Shown here piece by piece: positions 42,544 through 53,229 of a stretch of 64,000 bases of DNA. Both the position numbers and the translations under genes were made by a program. Below the pieces are notes generated by a model, which worked only from the letters and a program-made list of their open reading frames with translations, searched no databases and was not told the origin of the DNA. This DNA comes from Vavraia culicis subsp. floridensis (Eukaryota; Microsporidia; Pleistophoridae). The stretch covers positions 1 to 64,000 of the forward strand of contig NW_007360631.1 of assembly GCF_000192795.1 (NCBI RefSeq), in the 5' to 3' direction. Positions within the stretch are counted from its first letter, which is position 1, and every line of letters starts with the position of its first letter.

Positions 42544-45450
42544 CTATCCATAAATCTTTTCCAATTCTACGAATACCTCCGTATCAAGATATATTCCCTC
42601 CTTATCAGTGGGCCGCTCATATTCCATAGCACACTCTGCATCAACATATCCAATCTTGCGCAGTTCAACCATCTCATCACTCGTTTGCTGTGTCCATTTT
42701 TTAATAAATCTTACACGGCTAAGCAACAGCGTGCGTGTAAATGAGTCAATATAATGCTCCTCCTGCAGGCTCAGCGGATAAAACGCGCATGCACGCTGAA
42801 ATGATTTGAGAAACGCGTTTTTTAGGAAAAACGTGAGCACGGCGAGCACAAACAGGCACAAGGATAGGTACATGTTATGAGAAGTGAGGTACTGCACGGC
42901 AGTGCTCGTCTGGAAGAATATTAGGATGTAAATTATGTACGTGGCTGCAAAGTTGAAGTGGACACCGCCCGTCTCTGTTTCGTTCTTCACGCAGTAAATG
43001 AATTCGTTTTTAAAAACGACGAAACATGAGATGTAGAATACAAAGCCCACTACGAGAATGATCGGTGTGAGGATGCTGTACACGAGGCAAATAGCAAATA
43101 TGAGGAGCATGTTGGGATAAACGGTGCCAAAGTCGAGCGAAATGCTCTTCTCGAGCTGTTTCTTTGAACGAAGAGTCTTGTTGCTGAACATGTACGCGAA
43201 CGCTTTCGATATCAAAGGACCTACTTGCAGGAGAATAAGCACCTGCCCAACAAGTGCCTTCTGTATAAGTGCGTTCATGAAGAACACGCTCGTCTTGAGC
43301 AAGCCTGTCTGAAGGCCTTCAAGCACTTTCTTGACCTCGTCAAGACCAGAAAGCTGGTGAACCGAGTATGTGGTAACAAACGAAAGGAAACCGTTCAAAA
43401 ACAGAAATATGGAGTAGCGATTCATCAGGGAGACCTGGTCAGCTGTGCCCGAGTAGTTGCTCTCGAGCGTGATAATGAGCCGTATGAATATCGGACCAAT
43501 GGTCATCAGAATGTTGTACGCGAGGGGAGAAAGGATGCCGTTCAGTGTCGCTCGCCAGTTCGCGTGTTCTTTCAGGAGGTCTGCCAGCCACGTAAATTTA
43601 CCTTCGAGATACTTCAAGTTGCAGAATGATGCAATCAAACCCACCGCGTAGAAGAACATGAGCGTGAACAGCACAAACAGAAACGAGCACAACAGCCGTT
43701 GCATGTTTGCTATAAATGGGCTTTTGTTGATGTTGTCGTATTTTATGTCGTTTGGGGCAGGAGCAGGTTCTGCGATGCACGAGAACATTTTGCTGGAAAT
43801 GAGCGATTGGCACAGAATGCTTGCACTTCTTTGGTGCTTGAACGAAACGATGCCTGCACGTGTTTTGTAGGGAATTTCGAGGTTGAAAGACGACCGGAAA
43901 ACTGCATTTCTCAGACACGCATGGTATGTCTCACTATTTACGCTGTTAGTGGGTGATCCCAGATTATTTTCGTTCTTTTCAGACCCTTGGTTTTCCTCGT
44001 CATTGTCTTTGTTTTTCTCTTCGTCATTTTCTTTGTTTTTTTCCTCGTCATTTTCTTTGTTTTTTTCCTCGTCATTTTCTTTGTTTTTTTCCTCGTCATT
44101 TTCTTTATCTCTATTCTCATCCTTTACAACCGTTTCATCACCACCCTTCTCCACATCGTTCTCTTCGCCACTCCTCTCATTGTTATCCTTCCCTTTGTCG
44201 TCTTTCACAAGGTCATCATCCCTGTTCTCCTTGCTCTTGTCACCACTAGAACTACTCCTTCCATTCCCTTCCTTATCCTCTGCACTCTTAAAACTATCAT
44301 CACCCTTCAAATTCTCCTTGTCGCTGTAATCCCTGTCATACAACTCGTCCTGTATAATCTCAACGATGTTCTTCTCAATGGTCGTATCCTCATTCAGCTT
44401 CTTAAGCTCTTCTGTGATGTCATCATGGTTCTTCTTCAACTCGCTGAGTATGCCCTGTAGCTTGTCATACTTTTTGTCATTAAAGAGCGCCTTGAGAAGG
44501 TGCACTTTCTTCTCAATAGGCATTATTTTGCTATTTTTTTCCTCCTCAAGCTCCATCGTTGAAGCAGAGCCTGCAGACCCATCGTTTACATTGCCGCCTG
44601 CTTCCTTTTCACTCAACTCCGTTTGTGTGCGTTGCCTGTAAATCGCGTAAATTTCGTTTTCAAGGCGTATCACGATCTTCTTTTTCCTGGAAAGCAATTT
44701 GTTGTACCTGCGCGTGTCCCTCACAATCATTGCGTTCTTCTGCTCGCCCAAGCCCAACGCACTCACATACGATGACAGGTCCAGACTGCTCTCAAGATAC
44801 GTGGGCAGCCGTGTGAGAAGGACGCTCTTGGAGGGTGCATTCACGTACTCAACTGAATGCTTCTTCATGTACTCGATGGGATGCATCGTGGCCGGGTTGC
44901 GTATGTATGCCTGTCGCAGGGAGATAAACGATTTGGCGTAGCTGTAGAGTACAAGAATGACAATTGTCGTTATGATGAACACCACAACAAACGAACACAG
45001 CTTAACGTAGTACTCGTCCTTGTTTCTGTAGCACAGCGAGAAATAAATCTCTTCCGAGTTGAACGCCCCAAAAGCGTACAAACCACACAGCGGCAGCGTT
45101 ACAAAAATTATCATGTAAAAGAAAATGGTGGCGATCATTTTGAACAAAGAGAGCATGACGTAGCTGTCCAGTCCGTTTATGTTTATCATTTCGATGTCCG
45201 TTGTCCGGTAGATCGGCAGTATCCAGTTTAAAATGCCCGTGTGGTTGTAAGCGGGATGTATTTTCTTCTTTCTCGGATTTGGCGAGAATATAAGCCTAAA
45301 TTTATTCCTCAGGATAAGAAAAATGATGAATAGCACGCTGTACACCACAATCTGCGTGCTTGCGTTCACCATTATCGATTTATCTGCATCGTGGATGTCG
45401 ATCTGCGTGTCTATGCCCGACACCTTCTCGGCCTCAGTCTTTTTTGCCAT
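42544..45450 (-). CDS. CSC1/OSCA/TMEM63-family membrane channel-like protein
   Basis: Members of this family (DUF221, RSN1_7TM) are mechanosensitive or osmosensitive cation channels. The 968 residues have an N-terminal membrane segment (about 32-48), two more before residue 170 with the TRLPTYLE motif after them, a large cytosolic region, then a C-terminal bundle of about 7-8 membrane segments beginning near residue 610 after the APAPNDIKYDN motif that precedes it in the family. The central cytosolic loop is expanded by about 200 charged residues, including four or more copies of an eight-residue KENDEEKN repeat. Start is the first ATG (MAKKTEAEK). A role in osmotic sensing, for instance in germination, would be inference. 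Confidence 0.8.
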   Translation of the reverse strand: MAKKTEAEKVSGIDTQIDIHDADKSIMVNASTQIVVYSVLFIIFLILRNKFRLIFSPNPRKKKIHPAYNHTGILNWILPIYRTTDIEMININGLDSYVMLSLFKMIATIFFYMIIFVTLPLCGLYAFGAFNSEEIYFSLCYRNKDEYYVKLCSFVVVFIITTIVILVLYSYAKSFISLRQAYIRNPATMHPIEYMKKHSVEYVNAPSKSVLLTRLPTYLESSLDLSSYVSALGLGEQKNAMIVRDTRRYNKLLSRKKKIVIRLENEIYAIYRQRTQTELSEKEAGGNVNDGSAGSASTMELEEEKNSKIMPIEKKVHLLKALFNDKKYDKLQGILSELKKNHDDITEELKKLNEDTTIEKNIVEIIQDELYDRDYSDKENLKGDDSFKSAEDKEGNGRSSSSGDKSKENRDDDLVKDDKGKDNNERSGEENDVEKGGDETVVKDENRDKENDEEKNKENDEEKNKENDEEKNKENDEEKNKDNDEENQGSEKNENNLGSPTNSVNSETYHACLRNAVFRSSFNLEIPYKTRAGIVSFKHQRSASILCQSLISSKMFSCIAEPAPAPNDIKYDNINKSPFIANMQRLLCSFLFVLFTLMFFYAVGLIASFCNLKYLEGKFTWLADLLKEHANWRATLNGILSPLAYNILMTIGPIFIRLIITLESNYSGTADQVSLMNRYSIFLFLNGFLSFVTTYSVHQLSGLDEVKKVLEGLQTGLLKTSVFFMNALIQKALVGQVLILLQVGPLISKAFAYMFSNKTLRSKKQLEKSISLDFGTVYPNMLLIFAICLVYSILTPIILVVGFVFYISCFVVFKNEFIYCVKNETETGGVHFNFAATYIIYILIFFQTSTAVQYLTSHNMYLSLCLFVLAVLTFFLKNAFLKSFQRACAFYPLSLQEEHYIDSFTRTLLLSRVRFIKKWTQQTSDEMVELRKIGYVDAECAMEYERPTDKEGIYLDTEVFVELEKIYG
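43995..44108 (-). repeat. 24-nt coding tandem repeat (KENDEEKN)
   Basis: About 4-5 units, encoding an Asn/Glu/Lys/Asp octapeptide in the central loop of the CSC1-like protein. Confidence 0.9.
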
Positions 45451-45567
45451 TTATGCTGAGGATGTATTTTCTGAAAATAAATAATGCAAATATTTTTAAT
45501 CGTGATTTGATTGGTTATGGCAATGAAGGGCAGTAAAGGAGGCGACATGATGAATGAACAGCTGCGC

Positions 45568-45810
45568 TTAAATTTTAAAAAAGGAGTGTGTGTAAACGAT
45601 TAGTGAATTAAGGCGAAATACCATATCAAGAAAAGACGTGTTCATGATGTGATGGGAAACTAAATTAGATTGTTTTAGCATACCAAGTAGCACTTCTGTG
45701 CAAAACACGTTGTTTATTTTCATGTCTTCGTATTTCAGCATTGATCCTGATATTTTACACCGTAGAACGGTGTTACACAACCTTTTGGTAGTTGACAGTT
45801 CATATTCCAT
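45568..45810 (-). CDS. possible small protein, 80 residues
   Basis: Starts at ATG (MEYELSTTKRL). Mixed composition with several Met and Cys. No family and no CCC or clear TATA signal. It sits 117 nt upstream of the CSC1-like gene on the same strand. Confidence 0.3.
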   Translation of the reverse strand: MEYELSTTKRLCNTVLRCKISGSMLKYEDMKINNVFCTEVLLGMLKQSNLVSHHIMNTSFLDMVFRLNSLIVYTHSFFKI

Positions 45811-47298
45811 AATTTTGATATTTTTTGTAGCGGCACTCTTCCTTTGTACTCAGCTACCGCAGCACTGCTTACCTTTTTATTGTTTGTTTTGAACCCTTTG
45901 TCGCCCAAAAAGAAAGTAAATCGTGAATAGCAGCTCAGATGTTTGTTTTGTAATGTTAGGCAGAGAAGCGCGGCAAAGATGAAAACGTATTGTATAGGTA
46001 TTCAAGACATCAGGTAGAAATATGAAGAAGGAACATGATGCGCGCTCCTTGTACGCCTAAAGTACCAAACGAAAGAGTAGGGTTGAGGAAGCCTGGTGTA
46101 TCCAACATGATTCTGTGAATGAGAAGGTATCGATGAAAAATACGTGGCTCAAAGTAGTAAAGCACATGCAGTGTATTAAAAAACAGACAGGAAGAGGTAA
46201 AACGCTGAGTTGTCCATGGTCCAGAATATTTTTTATTCGACGGAAGCGGTAAAATATTACATGGTTCAATTGAGAAATAATAATTAGGTGTGAGATAAAC
46301 GTTCTTTCGATAAAAATCTTTAGATGTATTAACTTACCATATTTGATCAAATCTCAAGGACACGTCTATTTAAACATGAAAACAGGACAAGAAAATAACG
46401 TATGTCACTTTAGTCAATGTTCTAACAAACATTTAACTCGTTCACCACATTAAACTATGAAAATAGGAGAGTAAAACGGTTTTTTGTTGTGAACTGATTG
46501 GATGGTATAAAATTGTACGAATGTGCACTAAGCAGTCGAGTAATTTTTAAATAGACATCCTATTAGTGGATGAAATTGATTAAAACATCTGTATTTGTGG
46601 ACAGGATATAGACTCGTATTACATATCCTATTTCAGAACTGTACCATATGTTTATTGCTAGTGAGAGCATAGATCATATCGCAAAAAAGGGACAGAACGT
46701 CCTTTATTACCAAGTTGTCTGCTCGTTGCCGATAAAAACTTTTGCCTTGCATCACTAGCACCATAATTCTGTGGGTAGCACAGAATTATTCGCAGTTTCG
46801 TGTCGTATCTGAACTAAAGTTGCTGTCAGCATTCCATTTAATACCAAGAAAAGTTTTCATCTATTCTATAAAGCTACGTGATCAAACACAAAACGGTGTT
46901 GACAAGTCGTACTGTTATTCTCGCAAGCTGCCTTGAACAACGCACGGTTTGCTCTACTTAGTCTATTTATGTCTCTTCTTAGGTTAAATCGAGCGTAGCA
47001 TGCTCTCGATATGATAAGCGTGTATTGACAGGTTTAGACGTATCTTCAAGATAAAAATGTTTATTTCCTGCCACACGTAGCGATAGGTGTTCCGAGCGTG
47101 AACCATTGGTTTTGATGTCACAGATGTACGAGTTGTTAGCTATGTCCGTAAACAAAACAGTTCTTGAAATTGCTGCGTATTATGTAAGTGTTGAACAACT
47201 TTCCGTACGAAAAGTAGTAACTGTCAAGCGAGAGATCGTTATTACTGGGATGTAACATTAAAGAGCGCGAAATTTTACCAATCATAATTAAGCAATCT
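45811..47298. other. AT-rich intergenic region
   Basis: No supported gene. A GTAAGT at about 46340 on the minus strand was considered as an intron donor and dropped. Confidence 0.45.
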
Positions 47299-47477
47299 TT
47301 ATTGTTGGTACAGGTCATTTAACTTCGTTCTATCTACACATTTGATTTCTTCACATCCATTTTCGCAGGCTGCGTTCTTACATTCACACACATACACGCA
47401 TCCATCAGGTCCTGTTCTCTTCTCCTTGTAGTTCTTCTCGAAGATTAGCCTGTCCAAAGGCGTCATGCGCACTTCTT
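47299..47477 (-). CDS. 3' end of a Cys-rich protein, rest in assembly gap
   Basis: The minus-strand frame leaving the gap reads RMTPLDRLIFEKNYKEKR, then a Cys cluster (CVYVCECK, CENGCEEIKC) and stops at TAA 47299, which overlaps an AATAAA. About 59 codons are visible. Cysteine density suggests an extracellular protein like the others in this window. The 5' end may be the ATG at 48289 (MNVLLRSVID) on the far side of the gap, giving a gene of about 1 kb if the gap size is right, but this link is unproven. Confidence 0.6.
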
Positions 47478-48258
47478 NNNNNNNNNNNNNNNNNNNNNNN
47501 NNNNNNNNNNNNNNNNNNNNNNNNNNNNNNNNNNNNNNNNNNNNNNNNNNNNNNNNNNNNNNNNNNNNNNNNNNNNNNNNNNNNNNNNNNNNNNNNNNNN
47601 NNNNNNNNNNNNNNNNNNNNNNNNNNNNNNNNNNNNNNNNNNNNNNNNNNNNNNNNNNNNNNNNNNNNNNNNNNNNNNNNNNNNNNNNNNNNNNNNNNNN
47701 NNNNNNNNNNNNNNNNNNNNNNNNNNNNNNNNNNNNNNNNNNNNNNNNNNNNNNNNNNNNNNNNNNNNNNNNNNNNNNNNNNNNNNNNNNNNNNNNNNNN
47801 NNNNNNNNNNNNNNNNNNNNNNNNNNNNNNNNNNNNNNNNNNNNNNNNNNNNNNNNNNNNNNNNNNNNNNNNNNNNNNNNNNNNNNNNNNNNNNNNNNNN
47901 NNNNNNNNNNNNNNNNNNNNNNNNNNNNNNNNNNNNNNNNNNNNNNNNNNNNNNNNNNNNNNNNNNNNNNNNNNNNNNNNNNNNNNNNNNNNNNNNNNNN
48001 NNNNNNNNNNNNNNNNNNNNNNNNNNNNNNNNNNNNNNNNNNNNNNNNNNNNNNNNNNNNNNNNNNNNNNNNNNNNNNNNNNNNNNNNNNNNNNNNNNNN
48101 NNNNNNNNNNNNNNNNNNNNNNNNNNNNNNNNNNNNNNNNNNNNNNNNNNNNNNNNNNNNNNNNNNNNNNNNNNNNNNNNNNNNNNNNNNNNNNNNNNNN
48201 NNNNNNNNNNNNNNNNNNNNNNNNNNNNNNNNNNNNNNNNNNNNNNNNNNNNNNNNNN
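47478..48258. other. assembly gap (781 N)
   Basis: Run of N; open frames drawn across it are meaningless. Confidence 0.98.
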
Positions 48259-48289
48259 AATCTATCACGCTCCTCAGCAGAACGTTCAT

Positions 48290-48741
48290 GACAGACAGCT
48301 TAATTGCATCCAGAACGCTTTACCAATGACTTTGACCATGCCTAGCGCGATCAACAGGATGCAGCACGTTGTGGTTGTAAATAAACTGTACAGTGGGTAT
48401 CACCACGTGCTAAAGTATCGTTTAGAAATTATGTCCTTATCTATGAGGCGCACGTATTGTCTTCCAATATTTTTGCACGTCAAATGCATTTTTGGTCGTG
48501 ACCTCTACCATTAAAGCTGCTGGTGACGCACGGATTGACCCCAACACATCCAAAATTCTGCTCACTGGTCTATCGGCTCAATTCCACGCCTCAATTAAGA
48601 GCGCACTAAATAAAGTAAGTGCAATTTACACCACAAGAACGTTGTAGCAAACCAAAGAAGTACGCCTAGTGCGATACCAAATAATTTTAATAAATCATCA
48701 ATTTTTAGGCCGTGTTACCAACAGCAGGTTTACTTAAGGTT
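48290..48741. other. intergenic region
   Basis: No supported gene. Confidence 0.4.
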
Positions 48742-49062
48742 TCAAATATTTCCTGTATCACTCACACTCTGAGGTTTCACTGTAATATCTTCGTTCGCAT
48801 CATCGTAATTATGTGATATTTGCTCTTCTCTTCGCCTTGACCCGGTATTGCAGCTCTTATAGGTGCAAAATAAACAAAGCAATACGCCCAAGACGATTCC
48901 AAACAGAGGTAGCACATGAGCAGTTAAGGTGTCAACAAAAGTTTCATTTCCACGGGATGCTAAGCTTAATATTGAAGTACCGATGCTGTAATCATTTGTG
49001 GGTGCGGTGGTGCCCGAACCAGCGATAAATGTTTCGTTGCCGATGGTACCGTTCGTGAACAT
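48742..49062 (-). CDS. small single-pass membrane protein
   Basis: A 106-residue protein. The N-terminal half is polar with several N-glycosylation sequons (NGT, NET twice). One membrane segment lies at about 48-68 (VLPLFGIVLGVLLCLFCTY), then a basic SRRREE stop-transfer and an acidic, Asn/Asp/Ser-rich tail. There is no cleavable signal, so a type III topology with the sequons outside is likely. No family recognised. The start is the first ATG, with a TTTAAATA tract about 29 nt upstream. Confidence 0.65.
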   Translation of the reverse strand: MFTNGTIGNETFIAGSGTTAPTNDYSIGTSILSLASRGNETFVDTLTAHVLPLFGIVLGVLLCLFCTYKSCNTGSRRREEQISHNYDDANEDITVKPQSVSDTGNI

Positions 49063-49083
49063 TGCTATTTATGACGGCCAAGA

Positions 49084-49091
49084 TATTTAAA
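49084..49091 (-). promoter_or_regulatory. TATA-like tract of the small membrane protein gene
   Basis: TTTAAATA on the minus strand, 29 nt before the ATG at 49062. Confidence 0.3.
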
Positions 49092-50410
49092 TATGATCGA
49101 TAATTAAGCTCACTCAATTTACACACCAAACGGGAAAATTAGCTATGATGATTAAAACTGCCGTATTCACAATAAAAACGTAGAGCACATCAAAATATGA
49201 TGCATAGAAAATCATATCATACTGTACATTACAGCAGCTGTTAAAATAAATTTATTTAACGTATTCCCACACACTAGCGAGTGTTATCTGCCTTGTTGGA
49301 CTAGATAGCGTATTGCAGAATCATCCCATCACTTACCAACTCAACGCATGCATTGTTTTGTTTTTGACTGCAATTGGTACGATTTGCCTTTTTAGAACCG
49401 TTTTTTGGAGGATTACCCATGGCAACCGAAGGACCTTTTGTTCTTGGTGAAATTGCCGCCACAAATATTGAACTCGGTAAAAAATTGAAGAATATTTGGA
49501 TGTTATGTTATTTGCCATCCGACAATGATAAAGTACCCGTGCTACATTGACGGACCGCTTTCCATCGGCCACGATCAGTACTCCTCATTCTTGAACACAT
49601 TTCTTGCTGGTGCATCTCTTCATTGTGACGGTTCTTGTTCTGGATATTTCTACGTGTTCCTCTGAAGCGATTCGAATTGCATCTTTGCGAACGGAACAGT
49701 CAACCATTCGGCTCGGTTCTCAGGCTCTAAGACAGAAAAAGGAGTGATCGAGAACACAACTCGAACCTAGTGTATACGATACCGCAGTCCAAGTTGCAGA
49801 AGTATCACAGAAACCCTTACTCACCGTACTGTCGTGACCAACATCTTAAAACTTCTAAACTTGCTTTAAACCGCCGCTATCGTGCATAACTTTTTTACTA
49901 AAAGCCACACTATCTGGCACAAATTGACATCGTCTTTTTGACCGGTTTCCAAACTGGAACAGCGTAGCTGGTTATAGCTTAATTCTGAAGACTGCACGGT
50001 TCGCAGTAAATGAATTTACGCAACACCTGATTTAAGATAGCTCCGCATTACAGCGCATTGTTTGGAAGTGCTAGTCTCTCATCATACGCTTCATCTCGTC
50101 CGATGACAAGAAATGCGTAGCGTTGTGACTTACCCATATGAACGAATGGATTGGTGGCCTCGTTTTAAAATGGTGATTAATTGCCCTTTGCTATCCTTGA
50201 AAGGAACGAATCAGTGATCAAGCGCACCGCTTCGCACCGAATTAATTCCTCAACCAGACTTAGATGCCAGGTGTAAAAATGCAAATATTGCTCGTCAGCT
50301 GTCAGAATATGCAATCTGCCGTACCGTAGAATATTTAATCATCACCATGCACCGATTCTGTTTTTCACTAAAAGTACGTTTATTCATCTTCCCACACCAC
50401 TCTGGTCCCA
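49092..50410. other. intergenic region
   Basis: No gene recognised. The 49600-49850 part is less AT-rich than usual, but no tRNA or rRNA could be folded by eye. Confidence 0.45.
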
Positions 50411-50791
50411 TCATGTTCTAATATCATTGATAATACCTCCCACATTGGCTCTCATCCTATCGTACGCCTCATCACTGTCGTAATAAAACGTAGCTGCCGC
50501 TATGCCTCTCTCCACACCACACGCACGGCCCAACGCCTCCCCAGACTCTATATAAATGTACGACACATCCTTATCATTGCACAGCACGGGTATGTGCTGA
50601 ATTATCTCAATAGGATTGCAATCGGCCGCCAGCACAACCAGCATAGCCTTCCCCCTGTTGATCATCTTGGTCACTTCATTGGCGCCCTTTTTGATGTTAC
50701 GCCCCCGGTACTCTTTGATGTTCGAGAGTATGCGTTTTGTTAGCGAGGGCGTTGCGAGCGGCGAGATCGTATCATCGTTTTTTGTGGACAT
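50411..50791 (-). CDS. SNU13: Snu13 (15.5K, L7Ae family) RNP protein
   Basis: Snu13 binds kink-turns in U4 snRNA and in box C/D snoRNAs, acting in splicing and rRNA methylation. The 126 residues are the family length, with the L7Ae signature RKGANE-like (KKGANEVTKMINRGKA), VLAADCNPIEIIQHIPVLCNDKDV and GEALGRACGVERG. The start is ATG 50791 (MSTKNDD), which follows CCCC at 50795-50798 and an AAATTTTTG tract. An upstream GTG in the same frame is rejected. Its presence means C/D snoRNPs, and possibly a spliceosome, are retained. Confidence 0.95.
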   Translation of the reverse strand: MSTKNDDTISPLATPSLTKRILSNIKEYRGRNIKKGANEVTKMINRGKAMLVVLAADCNPIEIIQHIPVLCNDKDVSYIYIESGEALGRACGVERGIAAATFYYDSDEAYDRMRANVGGIINDIRT

Positions 50792-50794
50792 GTT

Positions 50795-50798
50795 GGGG
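50795..50798 (-). promoter_or_regulatory. CCC signal with AAATTT tract upstream of SNU13
   Basis: CCCC three bases before the SNU13 ATG, with AAAATTTTTG directly upstream. The AAATTT plus CCC pairing has been described for microsporidian highly expressed genes. Confidence 0.55.
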
Positions 50799-50819
50799 TT
50801 CAAAAATTTTGTGCTCGTT

Positions 50820-51002
50820 ATGTTCCTCCCAGACGTGGCACCAAAGGTGTCTCGATTTTGCACACGCTATGGACGTAGTAAAAGATTCATGGTCTTGTTC
50901 TGCAATAGCAAAGAAAAGGCTACTCAATTTTTGAAGGGCGAGTGCGATTTTCTTTCAGAAACAGTGAGATTGTGTAATTTGGAGACCGACTCTTCCACAT
51001 GA
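50820..51002 (+). CDS. possible 60-residue protein divergent from SNU13
   Basis: ATG-initiated, 28 nt from the SNU13 start on the other strand. The product (MFLPDVAPKVSRF..., FMVLFCNSKEKATQFLKG) is protein-like and lies outside the SNU13 coding region. The shared spacer reads GGGG and AAAATTTT from this side. No family recognised. Confidence 0.35.
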   Translation: MFLPDVAPKVSRFCTRYGRSKRFMVLFCNSKEKATQFLKGECDFLSETVRLCNLETDSST

Positions 51003-51711
51003 GTTCTGAAGTTATGGCACCGATCAATTATTTATCTTCGTGTCAGTGTTTACGAAACGAGTTCGTTCACGGATATTGCGATTGTGCTTTTGAGGTAATT
51101 GTGCTTTGCGCTCTGATAGCATGGCGTAACAAGTGTGTTAAGGCCCCACGAGCAAGCACGACACAAGTTGTGGAGGTATGTCCTAGAACGTAGTGGCGAG
51201 GGTCATTTCTTACCATAAGAGGGAAAATCTCCACGCCGTGCGCTGCATCCCGATTTTGGGTCACTATGAGAGATACGGAGCGAAGCGAGGATGGGACATG
51301 ACAACCCCAGCATATGGCAAAGATGTTATGTCGCACGGAGATAACCACAAGGTGATAAAACATTGAGCATTCTACAAAAGAGCTAAACCGAGAAATACGG
51401 TAACAAAGATGCTCTTGACCGCCTGCTAAAAGTAAATAACTCGGCTCTCCTGGACCGTTCTCAATAATGAACGCCCACAAAACACGTAAAAAAACTTATT
51501 TGTCTAATAAAGGTTTAAAATCTTCGGTCCGCTCAGAAATTGAATGGTAGCATTGTTTTTCTTCACAAATCTGCCAAACGCACTTTTTCATCATTGAGAA
51601 CGGGGGTAAAAATTTTTGCAAAATTTAAAATGATCGGTTTTGCGCGAATTACACGAATTTATTACCTGCACCGCACGGTACCGGTGTACCGGGCTGGAAC
51701 GAGCCAAAACA
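51003..51711. other. intergenic region
   Basis: A 64-codon ATG frame (50999-51193) overlaps the preceding stop; otherwise nothing. Confidence 0.4.
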
Positions 51712-53217
51712 CTAAAAAGCGTTTTTTTGCCGGATGTCAGCAGTGCACAACAGTTTCACTACACCTTCGGGATGCACAGCTTCAAACAGCTTTATACTCT
51801 CATCCTTACGCACATCCTCCATTGTCTCAAGCAGCAGTGAGTGCTTGAACAGCCTCAAACTCTCAAATTCCAACGTTTTCACCATCTCATTGAACGCCTT
51901 GTTGCCCCTGCTCTTCAGGACGAACGATTCATACTCAAAATTGCCCTTGTAGTAAAAATCATCAAGCGTTTCCGTCCTTGGCGCACTTTCATTATCGGCA
52001 GCCTGCGATTCAAAGGTGTACAGGTACAGATACCGCCGAAGATCCTCCTTTCGACCAAACACCGCTGAATATTTGCGTGCGAGGTTCTCATGCCGGTGAC
52101 CGGCCAGAAATTTTATCAAGTACGTTTCAAGCGACTTGTTCTTCCTCGAACCGAGCAGCATGACATTAATGAATACATCCACGTCACCGTGCACATAATA
52201 CTCGAGCTGTGCGACGTAGTAGAAAACAAGCGGACCGATAATGTCCTTCATATCATTGAATACACGCCGAAAGGCGTGTACCCCTTTGCTCTTGAATACC
52301 ATGTCGAGGAAGTGTATGTACACCAGATCTTTTTTTCTGATTCGCATGACCCTGAACGTCTCCTTTAGATCGCTGACTGTCACCGCTTTGGCCGTGGCCG
52401 ACCCTGATTTATCTTGCTCAGCGTCCCACGCTGACAAGAACTCCTCCTTGAAGATGTAGTTGGTCAGGTCGACTCTGCCCAAGTACACGCCCAGGAGAAC
52501 AAAAAAGAAATTGGTGCGTGTAAAGGTGTTTGTGCAGCTCTCCAATGTCAACGGTGCATCCAACTGCTCGTCATGACTTATAAATGAGTTGCAGAGAATG
52601 GCCTCATCGACAAAGCCGGGCACAATCTTGATCAGCTCGAAATAGACCTCTTCATCGTAGTAGAACTTCTCCTTAAGACACTTCCACACAAACTCCTTGC
52701 GTTCCTCAACCTCAAATAACGTGCTGTAGTTCTCCAACGTGACCTGGTCCATGATCTCAGCATTTGCGTCGAACGTCATTGACAGCCTTTTATGCCCCTT
52801 GAAATTGTATGCCGCCTTCTCCAGGAGTGTTTTTGCCGTGAACTTGTTTAGCTTGTACTCGAACTCCTCGTATTCCCTGTAGATCGAAGGCACGTTGAAA
52901 ACGGCATATTTTATGACATTCTGGTAGGCCATCCTCTTGCGATCAACAACGTCCTGATCATGCATGCTGTCGATCAGGCCCAGGTAATCTCTCAGAACCA
53001 GTGTTATGTCAAAATGTCCTTCCAGATGGGACAAAGCATATTCGTACGCATCCAGTAGCTTTTCAGGTGTATTCTGGCCCACATATGCGAGATATAACTG
53101 CCATAGATGCACGTTGTACGACAAAGGCAAGCGCTCCTTCAAGAAACTGTCTAACTCGCTCAGTTTGCTCGTTTTGTAAAGGCTCTTGGCGTACTCGTAG
53201 ATTGGTGAGTAAAACAT
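51712..53217 (-). CDS. RNA14: Rna14/CstF77-like HAT-repeat mRNA 3'-end processing factor
   Basis: Rna14 is the HAT-repeat scaffold of cleavage factor IA, bridging RNA-binding and polyadenylation factors in the nucleus. The 501 residues contain successive helical pairs of HAT type: LWQLYLAYV (about 40), LLDAYEYALSHLEG, then RMAYQNVIKYAV and IYREYEEFEYKLNKFTAKTLLE, the order seen at the start of CstF77 (YQ.A....IW..Y..FE). More repeats follow to about residue 400. It is shorter than yeast Rna14 and lacks an obvious Pro-rich monkeytail. Start is the ATG at 53217, with CCC (53227-53229) 10 nt upstream. A splicing HAT protein such as Clf1 is the main alternative. Confidence 0.65.
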   Translation of the reverse strand: MFYSPIYEYAKSLYKTSKLSELDSFLKERLPLSYNVHLWQLYLAYVGQNTPEKLLDAYEYALSHLEGHFDITLVLRDYLGLIDSMHDQDVVDRKRMAYQNVIKYAVFNVPSIYREYEEFEYKLNKFTAKTLLEKAAYNFKGHKRLSMTFDANAEIMDQVTLENYSTLFEVEERKEFVWKCLKEKFYYDEEVYFELIKIVPGFVDEAILCNSFISHDEQLDAPLTLESCTNTFTRTNFFFVLLGVYLGRVDLTNYIFKEEFLSAWDAEQDKSGSATAKAVTVSDLKETFRVMRIRKKDLVYIHFLDMVFKSKGVHAFRRVFNDMKDIIGPLVFYYVAQLEYYVHGDVDVFINVMLLGSRKNKSLETYLIKFLAGHRHENLARKYSAVFGRKEDLRRYLYLYTFESQAADNESAPRTETLDDFYYKGNFEYESFVLKSRGNKAFNEMVKTLEFESLRLFKHSLLLETMEDVRKDESIKLFEAVHPEGVVKLLCTADIRQKNAF

Positions 53218-53229
53218 AATTCGGCAGGG

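Noticed and set aside
43883..44460. plus-strand Phe/Ser/Leu-rich ORFs
   Set aside because: Antisense shadows of the KENDEEKN repeat in the CSC1-like gene.
46320..46350. GTAAGT as a possible intron donor
   Set aside because: No plausible branch site/AG close downstream and no exon frames to join.
47405..48514. 294- and 349-codon ORFs across the N run
   Set aside because: Almost entirely N; no information.
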